56,569 bases of DNA from Peptococcaceae bacterium (lineage in GTDB: Bacteria; Bacillota; Desulfitobacteriia; Desulfitobacteriales; Syntrophobotulaceae), in assembly GCA_012839895.1 (NCBI GenBank), contig DUML01000036.1, forward strand, positions 1 through 56,569, in the 5' to 3' direction. The notes below the pieces were generated by a model. It had not been told where the DNA came from. It searched no databases and saw only the letters and a program-made list of their open reading frames with translations. Position numbers and translations under genes: made by a program. The stretch's first letter is position 1; each line of letters opens with the position of its first letter. Positions 35,682-43,920 of this stretch are shown here, piece after piece.

Positions 35682-35746
35682 GATTCCGGTACCTTAAGAA
35701 ATAACAACAAATTAAGAAAAAAATTTGAATATATTAAATAGAAAGA

Positions 35747-35782
35747 GAAGGGCTGCCTTAAAAATAAGGAAGCTCTTTTTTC
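35747..35782 (+). terminator. Terminator after hemerythrin gene
   Basis: AAGGGCT (35748-35754) pairs with AGCTCTT (35771-35777), with an inner CCTTA/TAAGG stem, followed by a run of Ts. Confidence 0.7.
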
Positions 35783-35948
35783 CTGTTCTAAAATACATAC
35801 TGGTAAAAAACAAGGGGAATACTGGACTCGTAATTTAAAAAAGAAAGATTTATACTAAAGTGGAAACAAAACTGAAAATATAAAGTAGACTAGAAAGAGA
35901 GTCCGATTTAGGCAGCTTAGCTATTATACTTTTTTGGAGGAGGATTTA

Positions 35949-36788
35949 ATGCCGATAAATAGTAATGGATATGAACCGGAAAAGATTGCACAATTTCAAA
36001 CCATTTTACAGGATGTAAAAAGATGGGTAAGAGAAGTAGGGAAAATTCAGAGGGAAAACTTGTGGAAACAAAACCTCCTGATTGAAACTAAATCTTCCGA
36101 AGTGGATTTGGTCACGGAGATTGATAAGCTTTCCGAGGAGTATTTCCTAAAGGCTATCGGTGAGAACTATCCTGAGCACAGCATCCTTTCTGAGGAAGCG
36201 GGAGAAAACGAAAAAACCGGGACACTTTACAGGTGGATCATAGATCCTCTTGACGGGACCACCAATTATGCCCAAGGGCTTCCGATATTTGCGATTTCAG
36301 TAGCTCTTCAGTATCAGCAGGAGACAGTCTTAGGTGTAATTTATGTCCCCATGCTCGATTTGCTTTTTGAGGCTATTAAAGGCCAAAAAGCCTATGTGAA
36401 TGGTAAAAGAATAAAGGTTGGAGCTAAATCCGATTTAAAAGAATGTTTGCTTTCTACCGGCTTCCCTTATGACCAGGCACAAAACCCAGATAATAATACC
36501 AATTATTTTTCTCACTTTGTACCTTTGACGAGAGGAATAAGAAGATTGGGCTCAGCAGCTTACGACCTGGCTAATGTTGCCGCAGGAATCCTGGATGGCC
36601 ATTGGGAATTGAATTTGAATTTATGGGATGTAGCGGCTGGGTTCCTTTTAGTGGAAGAAGCGGGGGGAAAAGTAATTCTTCTTGAAGATAAAAGGGGAGT
36701 TTCTTTTGTGGCCGGCAACTCTGTTGTTGCCGATAAGATTTACCAGGAAATAAGGTCAGTGGATAAAAAAAAACAAATAGTTAGCTAG
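35949..36788 (+). CDS. suhB: Inositol-monophosphatase-family protein
   Basis: At 279 residues, the protein shows the family metal-binding motifs: EVDLVTEIDKLSEE, the E in SILSEEAGE, WIIDPLDGTTNY and the C-terminal WDVAAGFLLVEEAGG. It should hydrolyse inositol-1-phosphate or a related sugar phosphate with Mg2+. ATG 35949 is taken as start with GGAGGA upstream; the TTG at 35934 would overlap that site. A symmetric terminator separates it from the convergent selenoprotein gene. The gene symbol is by family and not proven. Confidence 0.88.
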   Translation: MPINSNGYEPEKIAQFQTILQDVKRWVREVGKIQRENLWKQNLLIETKSSEVDLVTEIDKLSEEYFLKAIGENYPEHSILSEEAGENEKTGTLYRWIIDPLDGTTNYAQGLPIFAISVALQYQQETVLGVIYVPMLDLLFEAIKGQKAYVNGKRIKVGAKSDLKECLLSTGFPYDQAQNPDNNTNYFSHFVPLTRGIRRLGSAAYDLANVAAGILDGHWELNLNLWDVAAGFLLVEEAGGKVILLEDKRGVSFVAGNSVVADKIYQEIRSVDKKKQIVS

Positions 36789-36834
36789 TAGATTGTGATT
36801 TAACGAAATTATAGAAATGGATTATTAAGGCAGT

Positions 36835-36858
36835 AAAAAAAGGCCTTGAGGCCTTTTT
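36835..36858. terminator. Symmetric bidirectional terminator
   Basis: AAAAAAGGCC-TTGA-GGCCTTTTTT is a perfect palindrome with A-run before and T-run after, so it can terminate both convergent transcripts. Its right end touches the stop codon of the minus-strand selenoprotein gene. Confidence 0.85.
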
Positions 36859-37142
36859 TAAAATACGCCTTTGATTTTAAAAGATGGACCAAAAAGAGGA
36901 AGATTGGATTTTAATTCTATTTCTACGCTATCAGAGACTGAGAGTTCTTTATCTATGAATATTTTGACACCTTCATGTTCATATTGATGAAATTTTTCTG
37001 TCGATTCGGGTTCAGCGCTGACCTCAGACCAGAGGTATTTGGCAAAACCGGCTCAAGTACGACAAACAACCTGCTTGATTATTAAATTATTACCTTTCTT
37101 GCGGATAATATCGAGTGTTTTAGCGTTAATAATGAAATTCAA
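36858..37142 (-). CDS. HesB/IscA-like selenoprotein with in-frame TGA (predicted Sec30)
   Basis: Read on the minus strand from TTG 37142 (GGAGGTG at 37150-37156) to TAA at 36858-36860, the frame encodes 94 residues interrupted only by TGA at 37053-37055 (codon 30). The N-terminal part is MNFIINAKTLDIIRKKGNN, and the region around the TGA is VVCRT-U-AGFAKYLW. The C-terminal part, IFIDKELSVSDSVEIELKS followed by LFGPSFKIKG, has the HesB/IscA fold pattern. A family of HesB-like selenoproteins is known in anaerobes, with Sec at the first conserved Cys position, and this matches. A hairpin with the GGUCU loop follows the TGA. The likely role is in sulfur or iron-sulfur chemistry. The alternative is a nonsense-mutated relic. 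Confidence 0.75.
37021..37036 (-). promoter_or_regulatory. Candidate bacterial SECIS apical stem-loop
   Basis: On the minus strand, ACCTC-TGGTCT-GAGGT forms a perfect 5-bp stem whose loop contains GGUCU, the loop sequence of the E. coli fdhF SECIS recognised by SelB. It begins 16 bases after the TGA; the GGUCU lies 22 bases after the TGA, compared with 18 in fdhF as I recall it. GGTT/AACC farther out could extend the stem. Confidence 0.65.
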
Positions 37143-37156
37143 TTTTGTTCACCTCC

Positions 37157-37177
37157 ATATACCCCATATGGGTATAT
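37157..37177. promoter_or_regulatory. CsoR/CstR-type operator palindrome
   Basis: ATATACCC-N5-GGGTATAT at 37157-37177 is a perfect 8-bp inverted repeat with a 5-base spacer, resembling ATACCC...GGGTAT sites bound by CsoR/CstR-family repressors. It abuts the Shine-Dalgarno of the selenoprotein gene (37150-37156). A TATAATA box lies nearby on the minus strand. Confidence 0.45.
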
Positions 37178-37309
37178 TTATATTATATAGTTTCTTGTGC
37201 CAAAATTCAATGGTAAGATTCAAATATCTGGATTTCCATATTTATCAGTGCTAATATTAATTCATATGTAGTACTATTTAGCATCTCAATGTTGTTATTT
37301 GTAAATGTT

Positions 37310-37323
37310 TTCAAACGCTTTCA
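37310..37323. promoter_or_regulatory. Candidate CcpA cre site upstream of degV
   Basis: On the minus strand TGAAAGCGTTTGAA matches the cre consensus TGWAANCGNTNWCA at all but one position. It is about 160 bases upstream of the DegV start and also lies upstream of the divergent selenoprotein gene. Confidence 0.35.
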
Positions 37324-37480
37324 ATAGCAGCAAAGGGATTTTATGCAGCTTGGACAATTATTTAAGGCGGTGAAATTTAAAGCGATATAAAATTTAAAAA
37401 AAATAGGTGACTTAGGATAAGTGAATATTTTCTTTTTGTAAGAATAGTAATTTAGTAACAAATTATAAGGGAGGAGCAAA

Positions 37481-38332
37481 ATGAGAAAGATAAAAATTCT
37501 AACAGACAGTACTTGCGATCTTCCAAAGGATATAATTGAAAAATATGATATTGGAATTATGCCTTTATTTGTCGTTTTTGGTGAGGAGAACTACCGTGAT
37601 GGTGTGGATTTGCAGCCTGAAGGTTTGTTTAAGTTGGTAAAAGAAAAAGGGACTTTGCCTAAGACGGCAGCATTATCACCGTATGATTGTTTAGGTTATT
37701 TTCGAGAGTATATCGACCAGGACATGGATATAATAGCGATAACGATTTCCAGTAAAATTTCTTCAACTTATCAAAATGCCCTTGTTGCCGCTTCCGAGTT
37801 TCCTGAAGGAAGGATCTGGGTAGTCGATTCGCAAAACATTACTGCCGGAGAAGGTATGTTGGCAATAATAGCAGCCAAAATGGCTCAAGAAGGCAAAACC
37901 CCTCAAGAAATTGTAACTAAGCTTGAGGAGATCATTCCGAAAGTTAAAGTACACTTTGTGATTGATACTTTGGAATACCTCTATAAGGGCGGCAGATGCA
38001 GTGCGCTGCAGAATTTATTGGGGACTGCTTTAAAAATCAGGCCAATCATCGGTGTAAAAGATGGCTGTATGCTGGTTGCCGGGAAAACACGGGGGGATAA
38101 AAAGAAAGCCTTGAATCAAATTATTGATTGGGCCCTTCAAGATAAGCAGGAGATAGATTTTAATCAAGTATTTGTTATAAGCTCTTTAGGGGGAGAAGAA
38201 GAGGCGGTGTATATAAAAGACTGCCTTAGTAAAGTTTTAGTTGACACAGAAATAATTGTCGGCTTGGCTGGTTGTGTGATATCTTGTCATTGCGGTGAAA
38301 AAACTACCGGAATTATTTATATTAAAAAATAG
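37481..38332 (+). CDS. DegV-family fatty-acid-binding protein
   Basis: This 283-residue protein has the DegV pattern: TDSTCDLP at residues 8-15, a second block SSKISSTYQNA near 90, DSQNITAGEGML near 116 and LEYLYKGGRCS near 166. DegV proteins bind a single fatty acid and act as FakB-type subunits handing acyl chains to a FakA kinase, which is not encoded here. GGGAGG precedes the ATG. The gene seems monocistronic. Confidence 0.88.
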   Translation: MRKIKILTDSTCDLPKDIIEKYDIGIMPLFVVFGEENYRDGVDLQPEGLFKLVKEKGTLPKTAALSPYDCLGYFREYIDQDMDIIAITISSKISSTYQNALVAASEFPEGRIWVVDSQNITAGEGMLAIIAAKMAQEGKTPQEIVTKLEEIIPKVKVHFVIDTLEYLYKGGRCSALQNLLGTALKIRPIIGVKDGCMLVAGKTRGDKKKALNQIIDWALQDKQEIDFNQVFVISSLGGEEEAVYIKDCLSKVLVDTEIIVGLAGCVISCHCGEKTTGIIYIKK

Positions 38333-38522
38333 ATTATAATTATTTATAACAAATTAGGTCATAATTATTTATAATGAAATAAAAAAACAGAGTTATTATC
38401 AAGTATTTACTGATTTTTCTAAAATTTTTACTTTTCTCCTTTTTGTGGTAAGATATTGACGTTAAATATTTGTTTAAACATTGTAAGGTCTTTGCAGGAA
38501 CTAACTAAATTGGGGGAGAAAA

Positions 38523-40193
38523 ATGGACATTAGTCTAATTTTATTTACTTTTTTCGGTGGTTTGGGTTTATTCCTTTATGGGATCAAGGCCATGTCCGAC
38601 GGGCTTCAGTCAGTAGCCGGTGATAAACTGCGCGTTATCTTAGAAAAGGGGACAAGCTCTCCGATTCGAGGAGTTTTAACGGGCACTTTAGTAACGGCAC
38701 TAATCCAAAGTAGCAGTGGTACCACAGTAATTGTTGTCGGTTTGGTTAATGCCGGGTTACTAACCTTAAGACAGGCCATTGGTGTCATAATGGGATCGAA
38801 TATCGGTACGACAATTACAGCTTATCTAATCGGTTTTAACCTGAAAGACTATGCTCTGCCGATTATTGCCATAGGTGTCTTATTAATCTTTTTTACCAAG
38901 AAAAAGAAATACCATTATATTGGCCAGGTAATATTCGGTTTTGGCCTGCTGTTTTTCGGCATGGAAATCATGGGTCAGGGAATGCAGCCTTTAAGGTCAT
39001 CGGACTTTTTTATTAACTTAATGGTTAATGTTGAAAACAATGCTCTCCTTGGTGTTCTTATCGGAACTATTTTTACCGGTATAGTACAAAGCAGCAGCGC
39101 TACCATTGGTATTCTGCAAGAGCTGGCTAACCAAGGGGCGGTTACTATCAGCCAAGCTATACCTATTCTTTTTGGCATGAATATCGGAACAACTGCCACA
39201 GCCCTTTTGGCTGCTATTGGAACAAGTGTAGCCGCCCGCCGTGCCGCCTTGTCCCATTTCTTGTTTAATGTTCTTGGGACCTTGATTTTCTTGCCATTGT
39301 TTATTAGCGGTTTGTTCTTAATTTTTGTCAAACATTTTACAAATGGCATTTACTTGCTGCTGCCAGGTGTTGAAGGAAATTGGGAATCATTGAACCCCAT
39401 GATGCAAATAGCTCAATTCCATGGCGCTTTTAATATTTCCAATACAATTCTCCTGATTCCTTTTGTATCTGCCTTGGCAGCGCTTGTTACTAAACTAATC
39501 CCTGCGAAGGCTGAAGAAATCGATTTGGCCCCTCGCTACTTGGAACCCAGGCTTTTACATAATCTGCCTGTAGCCTTAAATAACGCCAAACATGAGCTGT
39601 TAAGGATGGGCAACATTGCCTATGATACTCTCAGTAATGCCATAGAATACTTTTTCACCAGGAAAGAGGAAAACCAAAATGCAGCTAGGACTTGCGAAGC
39701 AATAGTGGATAAGCTGCAGAATGAAATAGAAACCTATGTAGTTAAAGCCATATCCGGCAAGAACCTCCCGGATGCTTTATCCCAAAAAAGCCATACCATT
39801 CTGCAAGCAGTCGGAGATATTGAAAGGATGGCGGATCATTCCGACAACATTGTTGAACTTGCCGATTATGCTACTACCCATGGTTTAACTTTCTCTGATA
39901 ATGCTTTGAATGATTTAGAAAAATTGGTTGAGAAAGTCAAAGAGATCATTCTACTTTCTCTGCAAGCCCTTGAAAAAGAAGATAAAAAGCTTGCCAAAGA
40001 AGTTATTGAAAAAGATGATGTAATTGATGAGATTGAAAAAGAACTGCGTAAAGCTCATATTGCCAGAGTAAATGCCCGTACTTGCAGTGGTAACGTTGGG
40101 GCAGTATATCTTGACATCCTTAGTAACTTGGAAAGGATAGGCGATCATTCCGTCAATATTGCCGGTTATGTCATAGGCAATAAAACTGTTTAA
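38523..40193 (+). CDS. Na/Pi cotransporter (NptA-type) with C-terminal PhoU-like domain
   Basis: At 556 residues it has the duplicated transport motif QSSSGTTVIVVGLVNAG (about 60) and QSSSATIGILQEL (about 190), characteristic of the SLC34/NptA family, with 8-9 spans in the first 330 residues. The last 200 residues form PhoU-like helices, with E/D-rich segments (VGDIERMADHSDNIVE and LERIGDHSVNIA) that usually bind metal. It probably imports or exports phosphate with Na+. GGGGGAG precedes the ATG. Confidence 0.92.
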   Translation: MDISLILFTFFGGLGLFLYGIKAMSDGLQSVAGDKLRVILEKGTSSPIRGVLTGTLVTALIQSSSGTTVIVVGLVNAGLLTLRQAIGVIMGSNIGTTITAYLIGFNLKDYALPIIAIGVLLIFFTKKKKYHYIGQVIFGFGLLFFGMEIMGQGMQPLRSSDFFINLMVNVENNALLGVLIGTIFTGIVQSSSATIGILQELANQGAVTISQAIPILFGMNIGTTATALLAAIGTSVAARRAALSHFLFNVLGTLIFLPLFISGLFLIFVKHFTNGIYLLLPGVEGNWESLNPMMQIAQFHGAFNISNTILLIPFVSALAALVTKLIPAKAEEIDLAPRYLEPRLLHNLPVALNNAKHELLRMGNIAYDTLSNAIEYFFTRKEENQNAARTCEAIVDKLQNEIETYVVKAISGKNLPDALSQKSHTILQAVGDIERMADHSDNIVELADYATTHGLTFSDNALNDLEKLVEKVKEIILLSLQALEKEDKKLAKEVIEKDDVIDEIEKELRKAHIARVNARTCSGNVGAVYLDILSNLERIGDHSVNIAGYVIGNKTV

Positions 40194-40284
40194 TTTTTCA
40201 AGGATTGTAGAATAACAAGAAAGATGTTAACATTTTGTCATTTTTTTGTTAATATAAATTTGGAGATTGTATTTTTTGCAAAAC

Positions 40285-40328
40285 AATAATGAGCTCTTAA
40301 CGGGCTCATTATTATTATAATTTTTTTT
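40285..40328 (+). terminator. Terminator after Na/Pi gene
   Basis: AATAATGAGC (40285-40294) pairs with GCTCATTATT (40304-40313), followed after a short AT stretch by eight Ts. Confidence 0.6.
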
Positions 40329-40394
40329 GTTATTAGTTATTTGTGACTTTCTTAAGTAATTACCATTATTACGTATAAATTGAGGAGTATTAAA

Positions 40395-42992
40395 ATGGGT
40401 ACCAAAATAGGCCAAAAGATTATTGTTTGTAGCTTAGTTTTTTATTTTGTTTTTGTTCTTTTCCCGGAGAGAGTTCTCTCTGCGCAAACATTGCCGCCCT
40501 CCTTAAAAGGCATTATAGGTGAAATGACTGCCCAGCCTATGTTTGTCGAACTCGCGGGTCAGGGAGAAGTTCTTCTTCTGCCCACTAAAGCCGGGTTGTA
40601 TTTGGTAAAAGACGGGCAAATTCAAAAGCATTTTTGCCCTGGCCAAGAAGTAATGGCTTTAGCAGTTTTACCCGACCTGGATCGAGACGGCCAAAAGGAT
40701 TTAGTAGTCGGGCTCAAAGAAGAATTGTTGCCTAATGTTCTGGCTTTGAGCAGTGAGAAGGGAACAATAATTTGGCGTTTCTCCCCAGTTAATAAAATAT
40801 ATAAAGAAGGCTATGGCCGGCTTGATTACCAACCGGAGATAACCGGAATTATCTGTTTTCCGGATAGTAATGAGCAAGTTTTGTACCTTTCAGCAGGGTA
40901 TTCATTGTATAAGCTCTCAGTTTTTAATGGTGGAGTACTCTGGGAACACAGGGAGCCTGGAAAAATTATAGCAATTTCAACAGATGCAGATTTAAGCGGT
41001 AAGTCACCTGGGTACATTACTCTTTTCAATGTTCGCGGTGAGGATGTAACCATAGACAGCCAGGCGGGGAAAGAGATAAAGCGCCAACCTGCGGGCCAAT
41101 TTCAGAATATGGCTAAAAATGTGTGGATAACTGACAGTAAAGGGCGAGTTTTGAGAACCGATCTGCCTTCCGAGGTTGCATTGCTTGATAAGGAACTCAC
41201 TACCAAGGTCTGGTCTTTGCCGAAATTCCAAACCAATGGGTATCTAGGTTTGTCAGACGGAAGTAATGATCTTATTTTGCTTTATGCAATGGGGCAGGAT
41301 GCTGGAATTAAAAAACAGGGCTTAATCCAAAAAGTCACTAATCAAGGCGAGTTGATTTGGGAATATGGACTTGAATCATCTTTCCTTGCCGACTATCAGG
41401 GAATGGAACTGATCCAAATTGGAGGGGATTTCAACCAGGATGGGGTTAGCGATATTCTGGGAGCTTTATCTCCAGCCGCAAGCGCTGAAAGCGGTTTACC
41501 GGCCAAAGTAATTGCTATTAGCGGTCATTCTGGCGAAATTATCTGGGAAGGCAATTTAATTCACCCTACTAAAATTTCGGCGCTCATTCCCTACCAGGAC
41601 ATAAATAATGATGGAGTGCCGGAAGTCTTTGTTGGTACTATTAGTAACGCTTATCTACTAGACGGCGCCGAGGGAAAAATAATTAGAGACTGGATTTATT
41701 TTAATTCTCAAAAAGATGGGTATTTTGAACCTACCAAAGGACTGGAGCAAGAGGTGCTTCTTATTCCCGCAGGGGATGTTAATAAGGATAATCTAACTGA
41801 CCTTTTTGTTCTTTCGTCTCTGGAAGTAAGGTTAGGCTTATCCAATAGGGTTGAAGGCTTGGATTTTTATTATAAAGAGTTAACAGTTGCTTCCCAGGGA
41901 GAGTTTAACCTGGAAGAGTCCTTTTCTTTTGATGACCTGAATATGGACGGGATTCCGGAATTGCTGCTGACCCAAGAAATAGGGGAGCAGAAAGTCAAGA
42001 TGATTATTTCCGGAGCAGACGGGGAGCTTATGGTTGAGATTAAAGGTTCGAAACCGATTCTAAAATCAACTGGGGTAGATTTTAACAACAACCAAGTTCT
42101 TGACATTTTAAGTTATCAGGTTAATCCTGACAGGGTCGTGACTTTGCAATTAATCGACGGCCTTGACGGTAAGACAATTTGGACCTCCCCGGGTTTTCCA
42201 GCCGAGGAGGGATTGAATTTTGCTGAAATGTCTCCAAGTTGCTTTGTTGATGATTTAAATGGGGATGGCATGCCTGAATTGGCTATCTTAAAAGCTGCTG
42301 TTTCAGGAAGAGGGCTATTTATCGATATATATGATGTTGCAGGGGGATGGGCGGAGCCTTATAAAACTCTTCAAATACAGGCTGGGGCTTATCCAAAAGT
42401 AAACAGGTCCTGGGTTTGGGGTTTTAATTTAGAAACGGTAGGCCTGTATGCTGAAAAATATCTTGCTGTAACGGGAAGATTAGATGGAAGTGACGTGGGG
42501 TTAAACCTCCTCCTTTACGATTATAAAGAAGAAAAAGTCCTTGGCTTTTACCCTGTCTCTGCCAGGGCTATAGCCGTAAGGGGAGACAGCTTGGTTATAG
42601 AAGATCTGGAAAAAAAGGTTAGTTTTTGGCATTTGCCGGTAGGCCAAGGAGAAATTGAGCTTATTGGTGACTCTAACCGCTCCCCGTTAAGATTTAAATT
42701 AAGAAGTGGCGATACTTTTGCGAGGACTAAAATTTACATAGATAATATACTTGCTTTGGAAACCTTGGCAGACACAGCGGAATTGGAGATTACCTCCGGA
42801 AAACATCTGCTGGGTATTGCTCAATATGATTTACTGGGTGAGCATACCTATCAGAATATACCAGTTGAAATTGCAGCCGGCAATGTGGGTAGGAATATTA
42901 CTACCGTTTTAACAATAGTATTGTTAGGTTTGGTATTTGGTGTTCCAGCCTATTTACGGCAACGTATCAGGGCAGGTGTTAAACGTGGCTAA
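40395..42992 (+). CDS. Secreted FG-GAP/VCBS repeat protein with C-terminal membrane anchor
   Basis: The 865-residue product starts at ATG 40395 (GAGGAG upstream). It has a signal peptide (about 1-30, ending near LSA), then many calcium-binding-type repeats of the form D-x-N/D-x-D-G-x-x-E/D (DLDRDGQKDL, DFNQDGVSDI, DINNDGVPEV, DVNKDNLTDL, DLNMDGIPEL, DLNGDGMPEL). A C-terminal hydrophobic span (ITTVLTIVLLGLVFGVPAYL) is followed by a basic tail, so the bulk is extracytoplasmic. This is an integrin-like beta-propeller. It overlaps an ABC-2 ATPase gene by eight bases, which suggests joint function. Confidence 0.8.
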   Translation: MGTKIGQKIIVCSLVFYFVFVLFPERVLSAQTLPPSLKGIIGEMTAQPMFVELAGQGEVLLLPTKAGLYLVKDGQIQKHFCPGQEVMALAVLPDLDRDGQKDLVVGLKEELLPNVLALSSEKGTIIWRFSPVNKIYKEGYGRLDYQPEITGIICFPDSNEQVLYLSAGYSLYKLSVFNGGVLWEHREPGKIIAISTDADLSGKSPGYITLFNVRGEDVTIDSQAGKEIKRQPAGQFQNMAKNVWITDSKGRVLRTDLPSEVALLDKELTTKVWSLPKFQTNGYLGLSDGSNDLILLYAMGQDAGIKKQGLIQKVTNQGELIWEYGLESSFLADYQGMELIQIGGDFNQDGVSDILGALSPAASAESGLPAKVIAISGHSGEIIWEGNLIHPTKISALIPYQDINNDGVPEVFVGTISNAYLLDGAEGKIIRDWIYFNSQKDGYFEPTKGLEQEVLLIPAGDVNKDNLTDLFVLSSLEVRLGLSNRVEGLDFYYKELTVASQGEFNLEESFSFDDLNMDGIPELLLTQEIGEQKVKMIISGADGELMVEIKGSKPILKSTGVDFNNNQVLDILSYQVNPDRVVTLQLIDGLDGKTIWTSPGFPAEEGLNFAEMSPSCFVDDLNGDGMPELAILKAAVSGRGLFIDIYDVAGGWAEPYKTLQIQAGAYPKVNRSWVWGFNLETVGLYAEKYLAVTGRLDGSDVGLNLLLYDYKEEKVLGFYPVSARAIAVRGDSLVIEDLEKKVSFWHLPVGQGEIELIGDSNRSPLRFKLRSGDTFARTKIYIDNILALETLADTAELEITSGKHLLGIAQYDLLGEHTYQNIPVEIAAGNVGRNITTVLTIVLLGLVFGVPAYLRQRIRAGVKRG

Positions 42993-43917
42993 TTATGCAG
43001 TAAATGTTAATAACTTATATAAGAAATACGGCAATAAAATGGTTCTAAATGATTTTAACTGGAAAGTTCCTGCGGGTGAAATCCATGCTTTAGTAGGAAA
43101 TGCAGGTTCAGGAAAGACTACCTTGCTTAATATTTTGGCTGGAATAATCAGGCCCACCAATGGAAGCTGTAAGATATTTTCCTACCGTTTGGGTAGCTTG
43201 GAAGCTAAAAAAGTTATTGGATATGTTCCGGCTCAACCGGCTTTTTACTCTTCTCTTAATCTAGTGGACTACTTAGTATATATGGGGATGATTTCCGGTT
43301 TGAACCAGACAGTGGCAATATCCCGGGCTAAAACTTTATTGAAAAGAATAGATCTTTATAGTTTTCGTTGGAAAAAACCAGTAGATTTAACCCAGGGTAT
43401 GAAAATAAAAATTGCTCTTGCTCAAAGCCTGCTGGCTGAACCGCTTCTCCTTTTGCTGGATGAACCGGTTAGCGGTTTGGAACCGGTTGCCAAAATGTCC
43501 ATTTTAGAACTGCTTAAGGGCTTGGCTGGAGAAGAAGAAGTTACTGTTGTTATTACTGCCGAACACTGGGCTGATGTTGCAAGTATTGTTGATAAAATCA
43601 CTATTCTGAACCAAGGGCGTGTACTTCTTAGCGCAGATACACCGGTTGTTAAATCGATTTTTGAGCAGGGGGTTTTTGCTCTGGACACAACGGACAATAG
43701 TAAAACATTTGATGTCCTTAAAAGGATGAGTTATCTTCAGCAAATAACCAGGACCAAACAAGGCTCTCTCCTCGTTATAACTGAAGAAATTGAACGCTTT
43801 CGTAAAGATCTTCCCGGTGTTATTTATAAGTTGGATCAAGAGCTTTTGACTTTTGAGCAGATAGAACTTACTGAAGAAAACCTTTCCAATTATCTGTTCA
43901 GACCGGAAGGAGTGTAA
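42985..43917 (+). CDS. ABC-2-type transporter ATP-binding protein
   Basis: At 311 residues this ATPase has Walker A GNAGSGKTT (38-46), Q-loop Q84, a variant signature LTQGM (135-139, usually LSGGQ), Walker B LLLLLDEP with catalytic E160, and H-loop H near 199. A C-terminal extension of about 90 residues follows the nucleotide-binding domain. The GTG at 42985 overlaps the FG-GAP gene; an upstream GTG at 42976 is possible. The permease gene follows four bases after the stop. Confidence 0.88.
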   Translation: MANYAVNVNNLYKKYGNKMVLNDFNWKVPAGEIHALVGNAGSGKTTLLNILAGIIRPTNGSCKIFSYRLGSLEAKKVIGYVPAQPAFYSSLNLVDYLVYMGMISGLNQTVAISRAKTLLKRIDLYSFRWKKPVDLTQGMKIKIALAQSLLAEPLLLLLDEPVSGLEPVAKMSILELLKGLAGEEEVTVVITAEHWADVASIVDKITILNQGRVLLSADTPVVKSIFEQGVFALDTTDNSKTFDVLKRMSYLQQITRTKQGSLLVITEEIERFRKDLPGVIYKLDQELLTFEQIELTEENLSNYLFRPEGV

Positions 43918-43920
43918 ACA

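Noticed and set aside
38338-38380. Direct repeat ATAATTATTTATAA upstream of the Na/Pi gene
   Set aside because: It is short, AT-only in an AT-rich intergenic region, and has no further copies or symmetry.
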